From positions 1,116,001 through 1,180,000 of the forward strand of contig CBDCWQ010000022.1 in NCBI GenBank assembly GCA_965223435.1: a stretch of 64,000 nt of DNA, written 5' to 3'. Below, piece by piece: positions 7,326 to 17,136 of the stretch. Source of the DNA: CBDCWQ01 sp965223435 (GTDB lineage Bacteria > Myxococcota > Kuafuiibacteriia > Kuafuiibacteriales > Kuafuiibacteriaceae). Position 1 is the first letter of the stretch; every line of letters begins with the position of its first letter. Position numbers and translations under genes: made by a program. The notes under the pieces are model-generated. The model did no database searches and was not told where the DNA came from. It saw only the letters and a list, made by a program, of their open reading frames with translations.

Positions 7326-10097
7326 CTAACAGATCAGCCCCACCTGAATCTGGACGGAATCCGTGTGCGTATGGCCATCGCTGTCGGTGACTTCAAGGAC
7401 CAACGTGTGTTGAACATGACCCGCCTCGCAGGGACTGCCCGTGAGCACGACGTCGAGGATCCGACCGGTTCCCAAGAACCCGTCCACGCTTGATGTCCAT
7501 CGCAAGCTTTCGTCTGGCAGTTCGCCATCTTCAGGATCGGTCCCCTGGCCCCTCAAACTCATTGTTGCTCCCGTACTGTGGGCCGTGTTCGGAAGCGGCG
7601 AGAGAATGATCGCGGTCGGATGCCCATCCCCGGCGCTCACTGTGATATGAACGCTGTCCGTCGATTCGAGTCCGAAGGCATCCTGCGCACGCACCGTCAG
7701 TACATGTGCACCAGCACTCAATGGAGTACTGAAGCTCCGGGGCTGATCACCGGAATTGAGGAGGCCGTCGAGGCTCGATGTCCAGAAAATGTTGGCTTCG
7801 GGGATTGTTTCGTCGACATCGATCACTTGAGCCCGGACGGCCACGAGTTGGCTTGTGAAAAACGAAGCGCCTTCGTTGGGACTGAGAACGGACACAATGG
7901 GCGGAGAGTTGAGAATGACGATCTCGATCGAGCTCTCAGCCGATGCACCGAAGTTGTCAATGGCGGTGGCCGTGATCAAGTGTGGTCCTGGACTGACTGG
8001 CGCCGGAATGCAGCCGAGGGCAACATTGTCGCCGCTCACTCGGCACAGTTCGCCGGCTTGATCAGATCGGACGATCACTTCGCCTCGAAACCCCCCCGGG
8101 GCCGGAGGGTCTTGAACGTTCACGGTCACCGCATCGAAACTGCCCCAGGACAAAGCAGCTCCGGCCGGTGGGAAAATGATCGACACCTGGGGGGCTGGGT
8201 TTGGAAGCACCGCTTGGACTGCCCGCAGTGCATCGACATAGCCCCTGGGCGCATGGGGGTCCGGCACTCCGGTAGGACAGGGGTTGTTTCCAACGCAGTT
8301 GGCCGTGGATTGAAGAACCGCTTGGATGTCGTCCCACCTCAAAGTCGGATCGACGACTTTGAGCAATCCCGCCACCCCGGCGACAAAGGGGGTCGCAGCG
8401 CTGGTACCTTGAAAGAGTGGAACCTCATCGAAGCCGAAATCGTTGACGTCTTTCGCAGCCGACACGGGGGTGACAGTCGTACGAATGTCTTCGCCCGGGG
8501 CCCAGATGTCGACGCCATCGCCCCAGTTAAAAATGTTCTGCCCATCGACATCAACACCCCCGACGCAGATGACTGCCTCTTCTTTACACGGCCAGACGGA
8601 ATCATCACTAATATCCTCGTCAACCCCATTCCCCGCGGCCGAAAAAACCGCCGCCCCATCCGAGATGGCCGTAAAAACCGCGCGTTGTACATCCCCACCC
8701 ACCCAGCTTTTCAAGGCGCATAAGGGACCGATGACCAAACCTCTTTTGCATGCTACGCTCATGCTGATAACATCAGCGCCCATCAGCCAGGCCGCTCGTA
8801 TACCCATATGAAGGTCGAAGGAATGGACCGAGCCGGCGTTGGTGACGCGAATGAGAATGGGCCGCACCAGGTCGCCCCCGGTGCCCGCAGCGCCAAAAAG
8901 ATTTCGGGGATAGGCACAGCATGTTGAAAAGACCTGTTGACCATGCCACGCAAAAAGATCGTCGTCGGAAACGCGCCCGCCGGCGCGCCCATCAAAATCC
9001 ACAGCATCGACCTGCAGAGGCACCGAGAACGGATCGTTGTTATAGTCCTTGTTTCCGAGCCCTGTCTCCTCATCGAGGTCGAAACCACCGTCAAGCACAG
9101 CCACTCGCGCCGGCCGCCATACGCCGCTGGCGGGGGGAAGGTCGCCTGCGTCTCTCAGGTAGTCGAAAGCTCGAGCGACGCCGATAGAAAGACCGCCGTC
9201 GTCTGTCATCCAGTGCATGGTGCTAAAATCAATCGGTTCGCCCATACTATTCATGGGGTGTTCCAGGAGCGCGGTCAATTCAAGCAAGATGTTCGGATTG
9301 ACGCCATGGAGCCTCTCGCGGAAGAATAGTGCGGCACTTCGAAGCGCTTCGATCGACGGGAACACGAGTTCTCCGCTGATGCCGGTGTGTTGCGCGTTTT
9401 CTGCGAGGTCGGCGATGGGAGAACGGTCTGTTTCGAACTCGATGAGGTAGAGCCCGTCTCCACCCCCTGGTATTTCTCGAGTCCCCCCTCCTTCGGTCCC
9501 GATGAGCACGGTGTCGTCACGTACTATGCGGCCGCCATAGGTTTGTAAGAAGGCGCTTAGGTCGGCTTCGGACGCCGGACGATACTGGACTTCATTCAGC
9601 AAATACTCATCGCGACCCCCGTCGGAGCCCTGAATGACCGCCAAAGGGCGAGGGGGGCCTCCATCGATTCCCGCGGCTTCTGGAGCCGTGGGCGCAAGCG
9701 AGGGATCAATACGGATGGTCAGCGCGCCAGAGCACGACGCATCGAGCGCCGGTCCGAAAATGTGGTCTCCATGCCGAAGATGTGCCAGGAGCCCATTCTC
9801 CGAGCCCACACGCACGATCCGATGTGGGTTCGTTGTACTTCCTGTCCTATGGCACACCTCGATCCCTGATGATCGTTTGGTGGCCGCTCGAGCACGCTGC
9901 GCGATCGGGGATAGGACATCTGCTTGGGGCTCGGACGAACACGCGATCCATACACAAACAACCGACGTGAGTAGACTGAGGTAGACACCGCGGGCGGCGA
10001 CGGACGATTTCGTGCGCCTTTGTGTTTGCGGAGGCATAGGGTCGACAGCCAGACCATGGCGTTGAGATTTTAAGACATGATTTTCCTTCCAGTGCAT
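7326..10097 (-). CDS. Subtilisin-family (S8) serine protease lipoprotein
   Basis: Start chosen at 10097, where AAGGGAAA precedes ATG; an upstream in-frame start exists at 10136. The product is 923 residues. A signal ends in a lipobox (VCVWIAC, Cys at about 53). A short Cys/His segment (ICHRTGS-like VCHRTGS, then AHLRHGD) comes before the protease. Catalytic residues are Asp336 (VAVLDGGFD), His385 (AWHGQQVFST), Asn490 (AAGNG) and Ser566 (GTSAATPFVAG). The His motif departs from the usual HGTHVAG. The C-terminal 280 residues look like three Ig-like/cadherin-like domains (repeated DxFGxxS and VT(A/V)xDxDG patterns). It is likely cell-surface and degrades or processes proteins. Confidence 0.88.
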   Translation of the reverse strand: MHWKENHVLKSQRHGLAVDPMPPQTQRRTKSSVAARGVYLSLLTSVVCVWIACSSEPQADVLSPIAQRARAATKRSSGIEVCHRTGSTTNPHRIVRVGSENGLLAHLRHGDHIFGPALDASCSGALTIRIDPSLAPTAPEAAGIDGGPPRPLAVIQGSDGGRDEYLLNEVQYRPASEADLSAFLQTYGGRIVRDDTVLIGTEGGGTREIPGGGDGLYLIEFETDRSPIADLAENAQHTGISGELVFPSIEALRSAALFFRERLHGVNPNILLELTALLEHPMNSMGEPIDFSTMHWMTDDGGLSIGVARAFDYLRDAGDLPPASGVWRPARVAVLDGGFDLDEETGLGNKDYNNDPFSVPLQVDAVDFDGRAGGRVSDDDLFAWHGQQVFSTCCAYPRNLFGAAGTGGDLVRPILIRVTNAGSVHSFDLHMGIRAAWLMGADVISMSVACKRGLVIGPLCALKSWVGGDVQRAVFTAISDGAAVFSAAGNGVDEDISDDSVWPCKEEAVICVGGVDVDGQNIFNWGDGVDIWAPGEDIRTTVTPVSAAKDVNDFGFDEVPLFQGTSAATPFVAGVAGLLKVVDPTLRWDDIQAVLQSTANCVGNNPCPTGVPDPHAPRGYVDALRAVQAVLPNPAPQVSIIFPPAGAALSWGSFDAVTVNVQDPPAPGGFRGEVIVRSDQAGELCRVSGDNVALGCIPAPVSPGPHLITATAIDNFGASAESSIEIVILNSPPIVSVLSPNEGASFFTSQLVAVRAQVIDVDETIPEANIFWTSSLDGLLNSGDQPRSFSTPLSAGAHVLTVRAQDAFGLESTDSVHITVSAGDGHPTAIILSPLPNTAHSTGATMSLRGQGTDPEDGELPDESLRWTSSVDGFLGTGRILDVVLTGSPCEAGHVQHTLVLEVTDSDGHTHTDSVQIQVGLIC

Positions 10098-10339
10098 GAC
10101 TTTCCCTTCGTGCCGAGGCCCAACTCGGCCTATCAAATTCTATGTCAGCGCTAGCATCTGCAAGACCTCATAAGCAACCGCGTGTGATTCGGTGCCACCT
10201 CCCGAACCGCAACTCGATGCTCGGGCACCTCGCGCGGTCAAGCAGAGCACGAATCGTTTTCATAGATCATAACAAACATGGCAGGCAACTCACCCAAATG
10301 AACCTACCGCGGTCACGCGAGCCGTCGACCCATTGCGCC

Positions 10340-11248
10340 TCACTGACGCTGCAAAACCACGGACGCGCTCTCCGGAGAAGCTTCTATCCTCCAGATGTTG
10401 ATGGAAGGCGAGGCGGCACTAAGATTGATTTCGCCCCAGTATTCGTCCGGGAACCCATGGTTGGCCCAATTGTAGAGGTCGGGGCCCGGGTCCTCATTGA
10501 AACAGGCGGAGGTGTCCACCGTGCACAACTCTGTGCAGTTGAGCTCTCCATGGGTGAATCCAAAGTCTGCGCAGGTGACAAGGCCTTGAAAGTTCTGTTG
10601 GTCGCAAGCTTCTGTGGGGGCCAGGGTACCATCACCGCACCCCACGCAGCCGTCATCTACTCCTGGGACACAAGGCCCGTCGAACGCCTTTTTGCACATG
10701 CGCATCGTCCCGAAGCCCCTAGAATTGGTTTCTGCGACGTCTCGAGGCGCACAGCCCTGGCAACCGGATAGCTTTTGGCCCGCTTCAAGTAAGACGTCTT
10801 CGTTCCCGATACCTCCGATTGCGACCGCGCCCTCAGACACTTCAAAGCCCATGCTGCCATCCGGGGTGACCTCCGCGGAAACGACAGTACCTCTCACCCC
10901 CAATGCCACTGTCTTAAGAAAATCGACGGCATCCTCCCAGGTGTTGATTTGTAGCTTTGTACCGTTCTTCACGGTGGCTCTTATGCGGCCCTTGAGCAGG
11001 TCGATAAAATGGGCTTTCTTGCTCTCCACACAGCCGCTGGCAATGAATGCGGTCTGAGAACCCACGGTGTGGGTGGAGCCATCGGCAAATTCAAGTTTGA
11101 GCACAGAGTCTTCCCCGGTTGTGATTTGGGTTCCAACCGGAATGCACGCACCCTTCTTGATCGGCGACGCACCGGGCCCCAGGTTGAGCCATGCCTCTCC
11201 GCGCAGCACAACGACTTTTGCGAACGTCGAACTCGAACAACGCTCCAC
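10340..11248 (-). CDS. FecR-domain protein with Cys-rich repeat
   Basis: 302 residues from GTG 11248. Residues 10-150 form a FecR domain: VVVLRGEAWLN, then VGTQITTGEDSVLKLEFADG and LKGRIRATV. In stand-alone form such domains are found in exported proteins of delta-proteobacteria and do not imply iron signalling. Residues about 190-250 hold a CGDG...E.CD...C...G...C...C Cys-rich repeat seen in surface proteins of this group. The frame is the same as that of the upstream metallopeptidase gene and stays open back to its stop codon, with no ATG in between and no signal peptide in the annotated part, so the real start or export route is unclear. Confidence 0.75.
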   Translation of the reverse strand: MERCSSSTFAKVVVLRGEAWLNLGPGASPIKKGACIPVGTQITTGEDSVLKLEFADGSTHTVGSQTAFIASGCVESKKAHFIDLLKGRIRATVKNGTKLQINTWEDAVDFLKTVALGVRGTVVSAEVTPDGSMGFEVSEGAVAIGGIGNEDVLLEAGQKLSGCQGCAPRDVAETNSRGFGTMRMCKKAFDGPCVPGVDDGCVGCGDGTLAPTEACDQQNFQGLVTCADFGFTHGELNCTELCTVDTSACFNEDPGPDLYNWANHGFPDEYWGEINLSAASPSINIWRIEASPESASVVLQRQ

Positions 11249-11374
11249 AGCAGCGTAGTCGCTGAAGTGCGAGATCTCGAAGACGGCTCTGTTGCCATTT
11301 GTTCTGGTCGGCTGCCGCGGCTCTGCCCAGCTTCCCGTTTGAGCGGTCCCATGTATGCAAGAGAGCGCGGTGGC

Positions 11375-14300
11375 CTAGTCGCAGCCTAACCGCCAGGCGG
11401 CGTTCTCGCGAGAACGGGTATCTCTGGATTTGGCGACCCGGCAAGAGCGCTCCCAGAGGCGGATGTAATCCTCCGCCGAACGGAACATCACCCCTAGCTG
11501 TTCAGGCGTGACGCCAACGGCTCTCAAATCTTGTAGGAAGTCGGGCATCATCCCGTAGTGCGCCAGGCCATCCCGGTTCAGATCAAAACGTCGACCGCCG
11601 GTTGCGTCGGCCTCTAAAGGCGGATGATCGGCCAGCTCCGGGGAGAAAGTCGGCAATAGCTCCGGGGCCGTCGGGGCTGCATCGTTGAGCTGGATGAAGC
11701 TCCGCGGCCGCCCCTCGTAGTGGGCATAGTTGAGCGCGGGTCCGGTCTGCCATTCAAACCCGGCGTGGCAGCCATGCCGGTCGAAGCGAGGGCTCGGTTC
11801 CCCATCGAGGCCGTTGAAGTCGGTTCCAATAGCAACGCCCGTGCCCCGCATTCTCGCCACCGCGTGAAGATACGACTGCGCAAAACTTCTGCTCGAACCC
11901 GAACACGTGTTCGCCACACCGTTGACGTAGAGCGGTAAGGGGGTGCGCGTACCCAGCTGGAAGTGGGCGTCGTCCAGGTGGGTGCCGGCAAAGGTTGCGG
12001 TCCGTCCGAGGCCTCCGGTGCCCGCACCAATCATGCCCCCAATTTCTCGGATACGGTCCACCTGAGCGGGGTAAAGGGTGTTCTCGTCACCCTCACCCGC
12101 CAACGAACGAATCGGCGTGTGGCTCGCGATGACTGGATAGGCTTCACGCCGGCAGCGATGAGGCTCTGTGGACCAGTCACACGTCGGGCTGATCACCGAG
12201 CCCCGGCTATGCGTGCCGAGGCCCAGAATCTGATCGCGTGCTTTTTGGCTTGCGTGGGCGATGTCCAAGACAATGCCCCGCCTCGTCATCATCTCGAGCA
12301 CTTGGGGGCCCTCAGCCAGATCCGTTCCGCCAAGCAAACTGAGGGGGCGCACGATTCCATTCAGGCCGCGCGCATTGATGTGGCCGATTCTCGGCTCTTC
12401 GGGCGCCGCGTACGGGCCAGTTTGGACCGAAGTCTGCAACGTCGGCGTTCGGAGCGTTCTCCCAGTCACGAGCAGGGCCCCTAAGTTTTCGAAAAGCTGC
12501 GACAAGAGGTCGGGAAGGGGGCCAAAAAAACTACCGCCGTACCGTTTGATCGGGGCGGTGGACCCCAATCCGTTGTCTAGGCATGCGAGGTCATAACAAA
12601 AGCCGGCCATCAGCTGATTCGAAGTGAATCGCGTCGAGATCATCGTGGCCGGATCGGACGTTTGGGGCACGACGGATTCAAGGGACCAGTACCGCTGGTT
12701 CTGGAACCGGTTCGAAACGTTGGCCAGTTCGAGGTAGGCGGCGCAACCCCCAAGCGAATTGTCGGTCAAGTGGATCGGCGTGATGAGCCGAACGCCGCGC
12801 TCATACAAACGCTGAATGCGCCCCGTCCAGTCACCGACCGTACGGCAATCCTGTCGCCCCGTTCGCTTTCGATGCACCGGAGCCACACCGCAGTGGTTGC
12901 ACTCGGTTTCAGCACGGCCTTCATCACAAGACACCGTCTCACTCCCACTGGGGCCCGTGCACTGCTCGTCTTCCTCGAGACTCCCAGGGCAGTGATCACC
13001 CATGTTGTCGACCTCGAGCGCAAGAATGACCGCCATCCGGCCCGAACGGATGATCCGCCTTGCATGGCCGGGGGTGAGCGCAATCTCCATCCATTCGTTG
13101 TTGGCTGCCGAGAAATCCCACATGAAGTTCAAGAAGCGGCGCACCGCGCCGTAGTCGCTCAAGTAGGGGGTATGCGCTTCGTGACTTCTTCCCATCGCCC
13201 AGCCCAAAAGCTCGTTGTTCGTCACGGACGCCACCATCAGTCTTTGTCCGCTTTCGTACGCACGATGCATCCATTTGACGTGCATCTGTTGGTGCGCCGC
13301 CGTATGCCACCGCGGCCAGGAGCCAAAGTTTGTCGCGCTGGAGCCCGAATGGCCGTGCCGGCCGTGGGTGCTTCGCCCCAGCCGGAGCCCCTCTAGCATG
13401 GGGACCAGAGCGTGGGCCATTTCGGTGGGAGAACCGTGAGAGGTTCCGTCACACGACCGCAAATCGCGTTCAATGGTGGCATCCGACACATCGCGGTACG
13501 CCATGCCCGGCTCACCATGAAACACTTTTCCGTCCCCAACCCGTCCGGCAATGCCAGCGTCGATGCCCAAGACCGCTTCCGAGTTCACCCCGAGGGACTG
13601 AAAACCAAGATGCGTCGCCGGATGGGCATGGGTGTCCGCCCATCCCCAAATCCGGGGCGGCGGATCGTTGAGATCGGTCCGGCTAAGATCGGTCAAAAGA
13701 ATGTCGTCGATCTCGATGTGACCCAAAGGATCATCGTCATAGGCGACGAGTCGGGCCTCTTGGCCCCACAAGTGTTCGACAAAAAACGTATGCCGCTCCA
13801 TCTGAAGCTGACACGGCACCCTTTTTAGCTTTCTCAAAGGGGTAGGATCAATCGGCTCATGAGGAATGAACGGAGTCCCTCCCTTGATACCTTCGGGCCT
13901 GGTCACACCCATGCCACCACTTCCCGTACCGGGAACGGGGACTTCAGGAGAGAGATTCTCTGGAAGGAGACGGTCGGTATCGAAATGTCCCGACCAGTCT
14001 TTGGAGGCCGGAGGAGACACAAACCTGGGATCTAGCGCAGGGTTCGTCTCGTCTTCGTGATGAAGCGAAAGCCCGGTGGCTCTGAGAGGCGTTCGTCCGT
14101 CGGGTCCATACGCAACCCGCCAATCCGACCCTTCAGATCGAACCTGGAGCGCAATGCCCGTGGTGTCCACATCGCAGCCACCGCCGATGAGAAAGTGGAT
14201 GTACCTTCTTTGAACCGGAAAGCTCGGGGAATGAAACCGGCCCTGAGGCTCCGTCCCCTGGTTGCGCCCCCATGGTTCTTGTGGCCCTGGACGGTCCTCG

Positions 14301-14797
14301 AAGGTGGCAAGCCAATAATCGCCGAGGTGTCCGACCGGGTACGGCACCTTCCAAAAGTCACCGCCTAAGTGGGTCAGCGCAGCCTGGATGACCATCGCTT
14401 CGGTACTGATGTTGGGCCGTTCCGCCGATACGTTGTCACCGTAGGTCGGTTGGTTGGCAAAGGCGTGTCTTTCGTCAGTGGGGGCACCAGGTGTCGGCTG
14501 AAGCGTCCAACCATGCCGGTTCCCGCCCTCAAAGCCCCAATGAAACTGTGAAACCAAACACGGCAACAGCTGGCGAGGCCCCGAGCTACAATATTTCTCC
14601 CAGGAGCCGCGCGACGGAAAAACCTCGGGGGCCGGTAGGAGTCGATCAAACCCCCAGGGGGATTTTTCTAGGGGAATGCCATCCGGGAGCTCGAGCGTTT
14701 CCGACTGCAAGTTCTCCTCAGGGGTCCATCCGCACCGAGCCATCACCATGGCGCCAAGCGCCACCAGAAGCCCGGCAACCAAATCTTGCTTGCCCAT
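11375..14797 (-). CDS. Large M19 (renal dipeptidase)-like metallopeptidase lipoprotein
   Basis: Start set at 14797, where AGGAGAGG precedes ATG; 1140 residues. It opens with a lipobox-like signal (ALGAMVMARC). The first 380 residues are of unknown type. The second half carries features of the amidohydrolase-type membrane dipeptidase fold: WADTHAHPATH (H-x-H), LDIAHAS, VIASHTPIRSL and VAIGTDFNGLDG, in the right order. Peptidase M19 enzymes cleave dipeptides with a binuclear zinc centre. The insert-rich middle (Cys cluster CNHCG and others) and the length are far beyond the usual 350-400 residues. FecR-like gene follows directly. Assignment rests on motifs only. Confidence 0.75.
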   Translation of the reverse strand: MGKQDLVAGLLVALGAMVMARCGWTPEENLQSETLELPDGIPLEKSPWGFDRLLPAPEVFPSRGSWEKYCSSGPRQLLPCLVSQFHWGFEGGNRHGWTLQPTPGAPTDERHAFANQPTYGDNVSAERPNISTEAMVIQAALTHLGGDFWKVPYPVGHLGDYWLATFEDRPGPQEPWGRNQGTEPQGRFHSPSFPVQRRYIHFLIGGGCDVDTTGIALQVRSEGSDWRVAYGPDGRTPLRATGLSLHHEDETNPALDPRFVSPPASKDWSGHFDTDRLLPENLSPEVPVPGTGSGGMGVTRPEGIKGGTPFIPHEPIDPTPLRKLKRVPCQLQMERHTFFVEHLWGQEARLVAYDDDPLGHIEIDDILLTDLSRTDLNDPPPRIWGWADTHAHPATHLGFQSLGVNSEAVLGIDAGIAGRVGDGKVFHGEPGMAYRDVSDATIERDLRSCDGTSHGSPTEMAHALVPMLEGLRLGRSTHGRHGHSGSSATNFGSWPRWHTAAHQQMHVKWMHRAYESGQRLMVASVTNNELLGWAMGRSHEAHTPYLSDYGAVRRFLNFMWDFSAANNEWMEIALTPGHARRIIRSGRMAVILALEVDNMGDHCPGSLEEDEQCTGPSGSETVSCDEGRAETECNHCGVAPVHRKRTGRQDCRTVGDWTGRIQRLYERGVRLITPIHLTDNSLGGCAAYLELANVSNRFQNQRYWSLESVVPQTSDPATMISTRFTSNQLMAGFCYDLACLDNGLGSTAPIKRYGGSFFGPLPDLLSQLFENLGALLVTGRTLRTPTLQTSVQTGPYAAPEEPRIGHINARGLNGIVRPLSLLGGTDLAEGPQVLEMMTRRGIVLDIAHASQKARDQILGLGTHSRGSVISPTCDWSTEPHRCRREAYPVIASHTPIRSLAGEGDENTLYPAQVDRIREIGGMIGAGTGGLGRTATFAGTHLDDAHFQLGTRTPLPLYVNGVANTCSGSSRSFAQSYLHAVARMRGTGVAIGTDFNGLDGEPSPRFDRHGCHAGFEWQTGPALNYAHYEGRPRSFIQLNDAAPTAPELLPTFSPELADHPPLEADATGGRRFDLNRDGLAHYGMMPDFLQDLRAVGVTPEQLGVMFRSAEDYIRLWERSCRVAKSRDTRSRENAAWRLGCD

Positions 14798-14918
14798 GTC
14801 CTCTCCTTCTGCCTCCCCAGACTGACCCCGGATCTGGTAAGACGACTGGCGGAGCATCGCTCGAATGCACGCCCATGAGAACCGCAAAAATTTTTGCCCC
14901 CCTCAAGCGTGCGGTAGA

Positions 14919-15476
14919 TCACGAACGCTTGAGGAAGTGTTGGAGAAATTGCCGCGAAACCGACAGCAATCGCGCGGCACCCCGTCGGCTGCCGCCCGCG
15001 CGAGCCAGCGCTTCCTCCACCATGGTCTTGCGCACCTGCTCTTCGACCTGCTTCATGGGGACGCGACCCACAGACGCCTTGAGCTGCGGACCAATCTTGG
15101 GCGTTTGGATTCGTGCCTCATCGATGGCTCGGTCCAAGTCCTGCAAACGCAGCGGCTTACTCAAGTAAAACCGAACCCCAAGCTGCGCCAGACGAAAACT
15201 CTCGTCGGGGCCCGCGTGGCCACTCATCGCGATGATCACGGGCATAGGCTGAATTTCTTGAATGGAATCGATGACCGAAAATGCGCTCCCGTCAGGCAAG
15301 GCGACATCCAGGATCACGAAATCTGGTGTGAAGCTCTCCAGAATTTGCCGGCACGCCCGAACCGAATGCGCCGCACGGACGTCCCGAGCCTTACGCCCCA
15401 ACGCCTCGACCAAGGTCGCACAGAGTCGCGGGTCATCTTCGACCACCAAGAACCCGCCGATTAGCGATTCCCCCAT
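14919..15476 (-). CDS. Response regulator, receiver plus Fis-type helix-turn-helix
   Basis: 185 residues; GGAGG lies five bases before ATG. The receiver has the acidic pair VVEDDP, phospho-acceptor Asp57 (FVILDVALPDG) and the conserved Lys (YLSKPLRL). Residues 140-185 form a Fis-like helix-turn-helix (RRGAARLLSVSRQFLQHFLK). This two-part layout without an ATPase domain is that of the RegA/PrrA/ActR group. It is divergent from a histidine kinase 82 bp away, its likely partner. The signal is unknown. Confidence 0.88.
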   Translation of the reverse strand: MGESLIGGFLVVEDDPRLCATLVEALGRKARDVRAAHSVRACRQILESFTPDFVILDVALPDGSAFSVIDSIQEIQPMPVIIAMSGHAGPDESFRLAQLGVRFYLSKPLRLQDLDRAIDEARIQTPKIGPQLKASVGRVPMKQVEEQVRKTMVEEALARAGGSRRGAARLLSVSRQFLQHFLKRS

Positions 15477-15558
15477 GGTTCCTCCCGTATTTTGACCGCC
15501 CTGGCCCTCAAGTGTTCGCGCATACTACGGCAAGAGAGCGCATCTCATAAACCCGAGA

Positions 15559-16875
15559 ATGGCCACCGCAGCCCAAAAAACCTCCCAGGAGGTCGCCCAG
15601 CAGCTCCTGAACGAGGCCGCGACCCGCGGTGAGCGGGCGGTCAGCTACGCCCGCATCGTCTTTTGCCTCGCAAACTATGCCCGCTTCATCGCACTCGGAG
15701 GCCTATTCAAAGACGGCCAGATCAGCGTTGAAGCCCTTCTTGAAACGCCTGCCGTCGCCATCGCCGTGCTTTTTTCTTTGTACGTGCTCCGAAAAACGAA
15801 AAGCCAGAACCTGGCCGAGCCCGTCCTCATTGCTTCCGTGGTGCTGGATGCGATGGTTTGCTTCGTGTTGCTGTTGCCAAACGTCCTTTGGCCCTGGCCG
15901 GCGTATACCGGCATCGTCCGAACCCCCGACGTGACGGCCATTCTCGTCGCCACCTTCGCGGCAGGACTTCGGCTATCCCCCAGGGTTGCCGTTTTGGCCG
16001 CAATCTGCAACCTCGCCCAGTTGGGCGCGCTGGTGTCGCTTGATATTCATCGTTCCCAACCCGACTCGATCACCAAAGACATCGTCTTGAGTACGATCAT
16101 TTTCCTCGCCACCGCACTGCTTTCAGTGGTCGTTGCCGCAAGAACCCGTCGCCTCGTGCTCGCATCGGCAAAAACGATGACCAGAGCCGAGCGCGCCAAA
16201 CGATCATTGGGCGCGGTTCTCGAAGACCAGCACGACCTAAGAACGCTTTTGGCTTCAGCCTCACTCAACGCGGATCGGGTCTTGGAGTTTGTAAACACCC
16301 AACCCAAACCTCCAGCCGCTGCAGAACGCCTTCATCAAGACCTCACCGCGATTCAAGAATTCCTTGCGGTCTCAAAGGAGCGCGCCCACGGCCATGTTGC
16401 GTCGCTCCAATCCCCAACCCCCGTGGACCTTCTTCAGACCATCCAGGCGGCCATCGCCATCATTCAAGTTCGCTTCCCTTCGGTCAGATTTACAACCGCC
16501 GTATCGGGCACGCCCCACGTTTTGGTCGCCGGAGGCATCACCAGCCTACAGCGCATTTGTTTAAACATTCTGGGCAATGCCTGCGAGGGCGATGGAACCA
16601 CGTCGGCAAGGCAAGTAGACGTTCGCGCAGCACCCATCGCCGAAAACCAGCTTCTCTTCGAAGTCCAAGATGACGGACCCGGTTTCTCTGATGCCCTACT
16701 GGCCCGGCCAACCTCCGACTGCATGACCAGCAAATCCAAAGGCTCGGGCCTGGGTCTTTTTTTGGTCGAGAGCCTGCTCGCGGCAAGCGGTGGCCAACTG
16801 GCACGCCTCAACCGAAGCGGCGGAGGCGCACGCCTCAGACTCTATCTTCGCACCGGCCAAGCACAGAGCAGCTGA
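15559..16875 (+). CDS. Membrane sensor histidine kinase
   Basis: 438 residues. About six hydrophobic segments occupy residues 30-195. The likely phosphorylated His is His225 in EDQHDLRTLLASA, a non-canonical H-box. The C terminus is a HATPase domain with N-box NILGNACEGDG, G1 DDGPGFSD and G2 GSGLGLFLVESLL. Divergent from the Fis-type response regulator, with which it should form a two-component pair. There is no periplasmic sensor domain, so the signal is probably sensed in the membrane, as in RegB/PrrB; this is inference. Confidence 0.88.
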   Translation: MATAAQKTSQEVAQQLLNEAATRGERAVSYARIVFCLANYARFIALGGLFKDGQISVEALLETPAVAIAVLFSLYVLRKTKSQNLAEPVLIASVVLDAMVCFVLLLPNVLWPWPAYTGIVRTPDVTAILVATFAAGLRLSPRVAVLAAICNLAQLGALVSLDIHRSQPDSITKDIVLSTIIFLATALLSVVVAARTRRLVLASAKTMTRAERAKRSLGAVLEDQHDLRTLLASASLNADRVLEFVNTQPKPPAAAERLHQDLTAIQEFLAVSKERAHGHVASLQSPTPVDLLQTIQAAIAIIQVRFPSVRFTTAVSGTPHVLVAGGITSLQRICLNILGNACEGDGTTSARQVDVRAAPIAENQLLFEVQDDGPGFSDALLARPTSDCMTSKSKGSGLGLFLVESLLAASGGQLARLNRSGGGARLRLYLRTGQAQSS

Positions 16876-16888
16876 GAAGCGCTCTGTG
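16862..16888. terminator. Hairpin between convergent genes
   Basis: An 8-bp perfect stem (CACAGAGC / GCTCTGTG) with an 11-nt loop spans the stop codon of the histidine kinase and faces the end of the feo operon. There is no T-run, so an intrinsic terminator is uncertain. Confidence 0.35.
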
Positions 16889-16926
16889 AAACGATAGGCA
16901 ATCCACTTTGTGTGGAACCCGGCCCC

Positions 16927-17136
16927 TCAACCGTTGTTTTTGCCATCAGTGCGCTGCGGTTGCGTCGCTTTGTTCATCGCACGCGACAACCGCTTCGATA
17001 CCACGATGCTTGGCCCCCGGGAGGAGGGTTTTTTGCCCCCAGGCCAACCAAACATCCTCCAGAACAGGTACAGAAGTGCACCCCCGGCAATCGCCACCGC
17101 GAGCACTTCTTGGAGGATGCCGGTTTCGCTGAACAT
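16927..17136 (-). CDS. Small membrane protein of the feo operon
   Basis: 69 residues, beginning MFSETGILQEVLAVAIAGGA. Its ATG overlaps the feoB stop in TGATG, so translation is coupled. One membrane helix (about residues 8-26) is followed by a Gly/Lys/Arg-rich tail. The position matches that of FeoC or the small 'FeoB-associated' membrane proteins, but it has no Cys residues, unlike the Cys-rich type. A role in assembling or regulating FeoB is inferred from position alone. Confidence 0.6.
   Translation of the reverse strand: MFSETGILQEVLAVAIAGGALLYLFWRMFGWPGGKKPSSRGPSIVVSKRLSRAMNKATQPQRTDGKNNG

Noticed and set aside
7578..8723. 381-codon plus-strand frame
   Set aside because: Antisense to the subtilisin-like gene with all catalytic residues.
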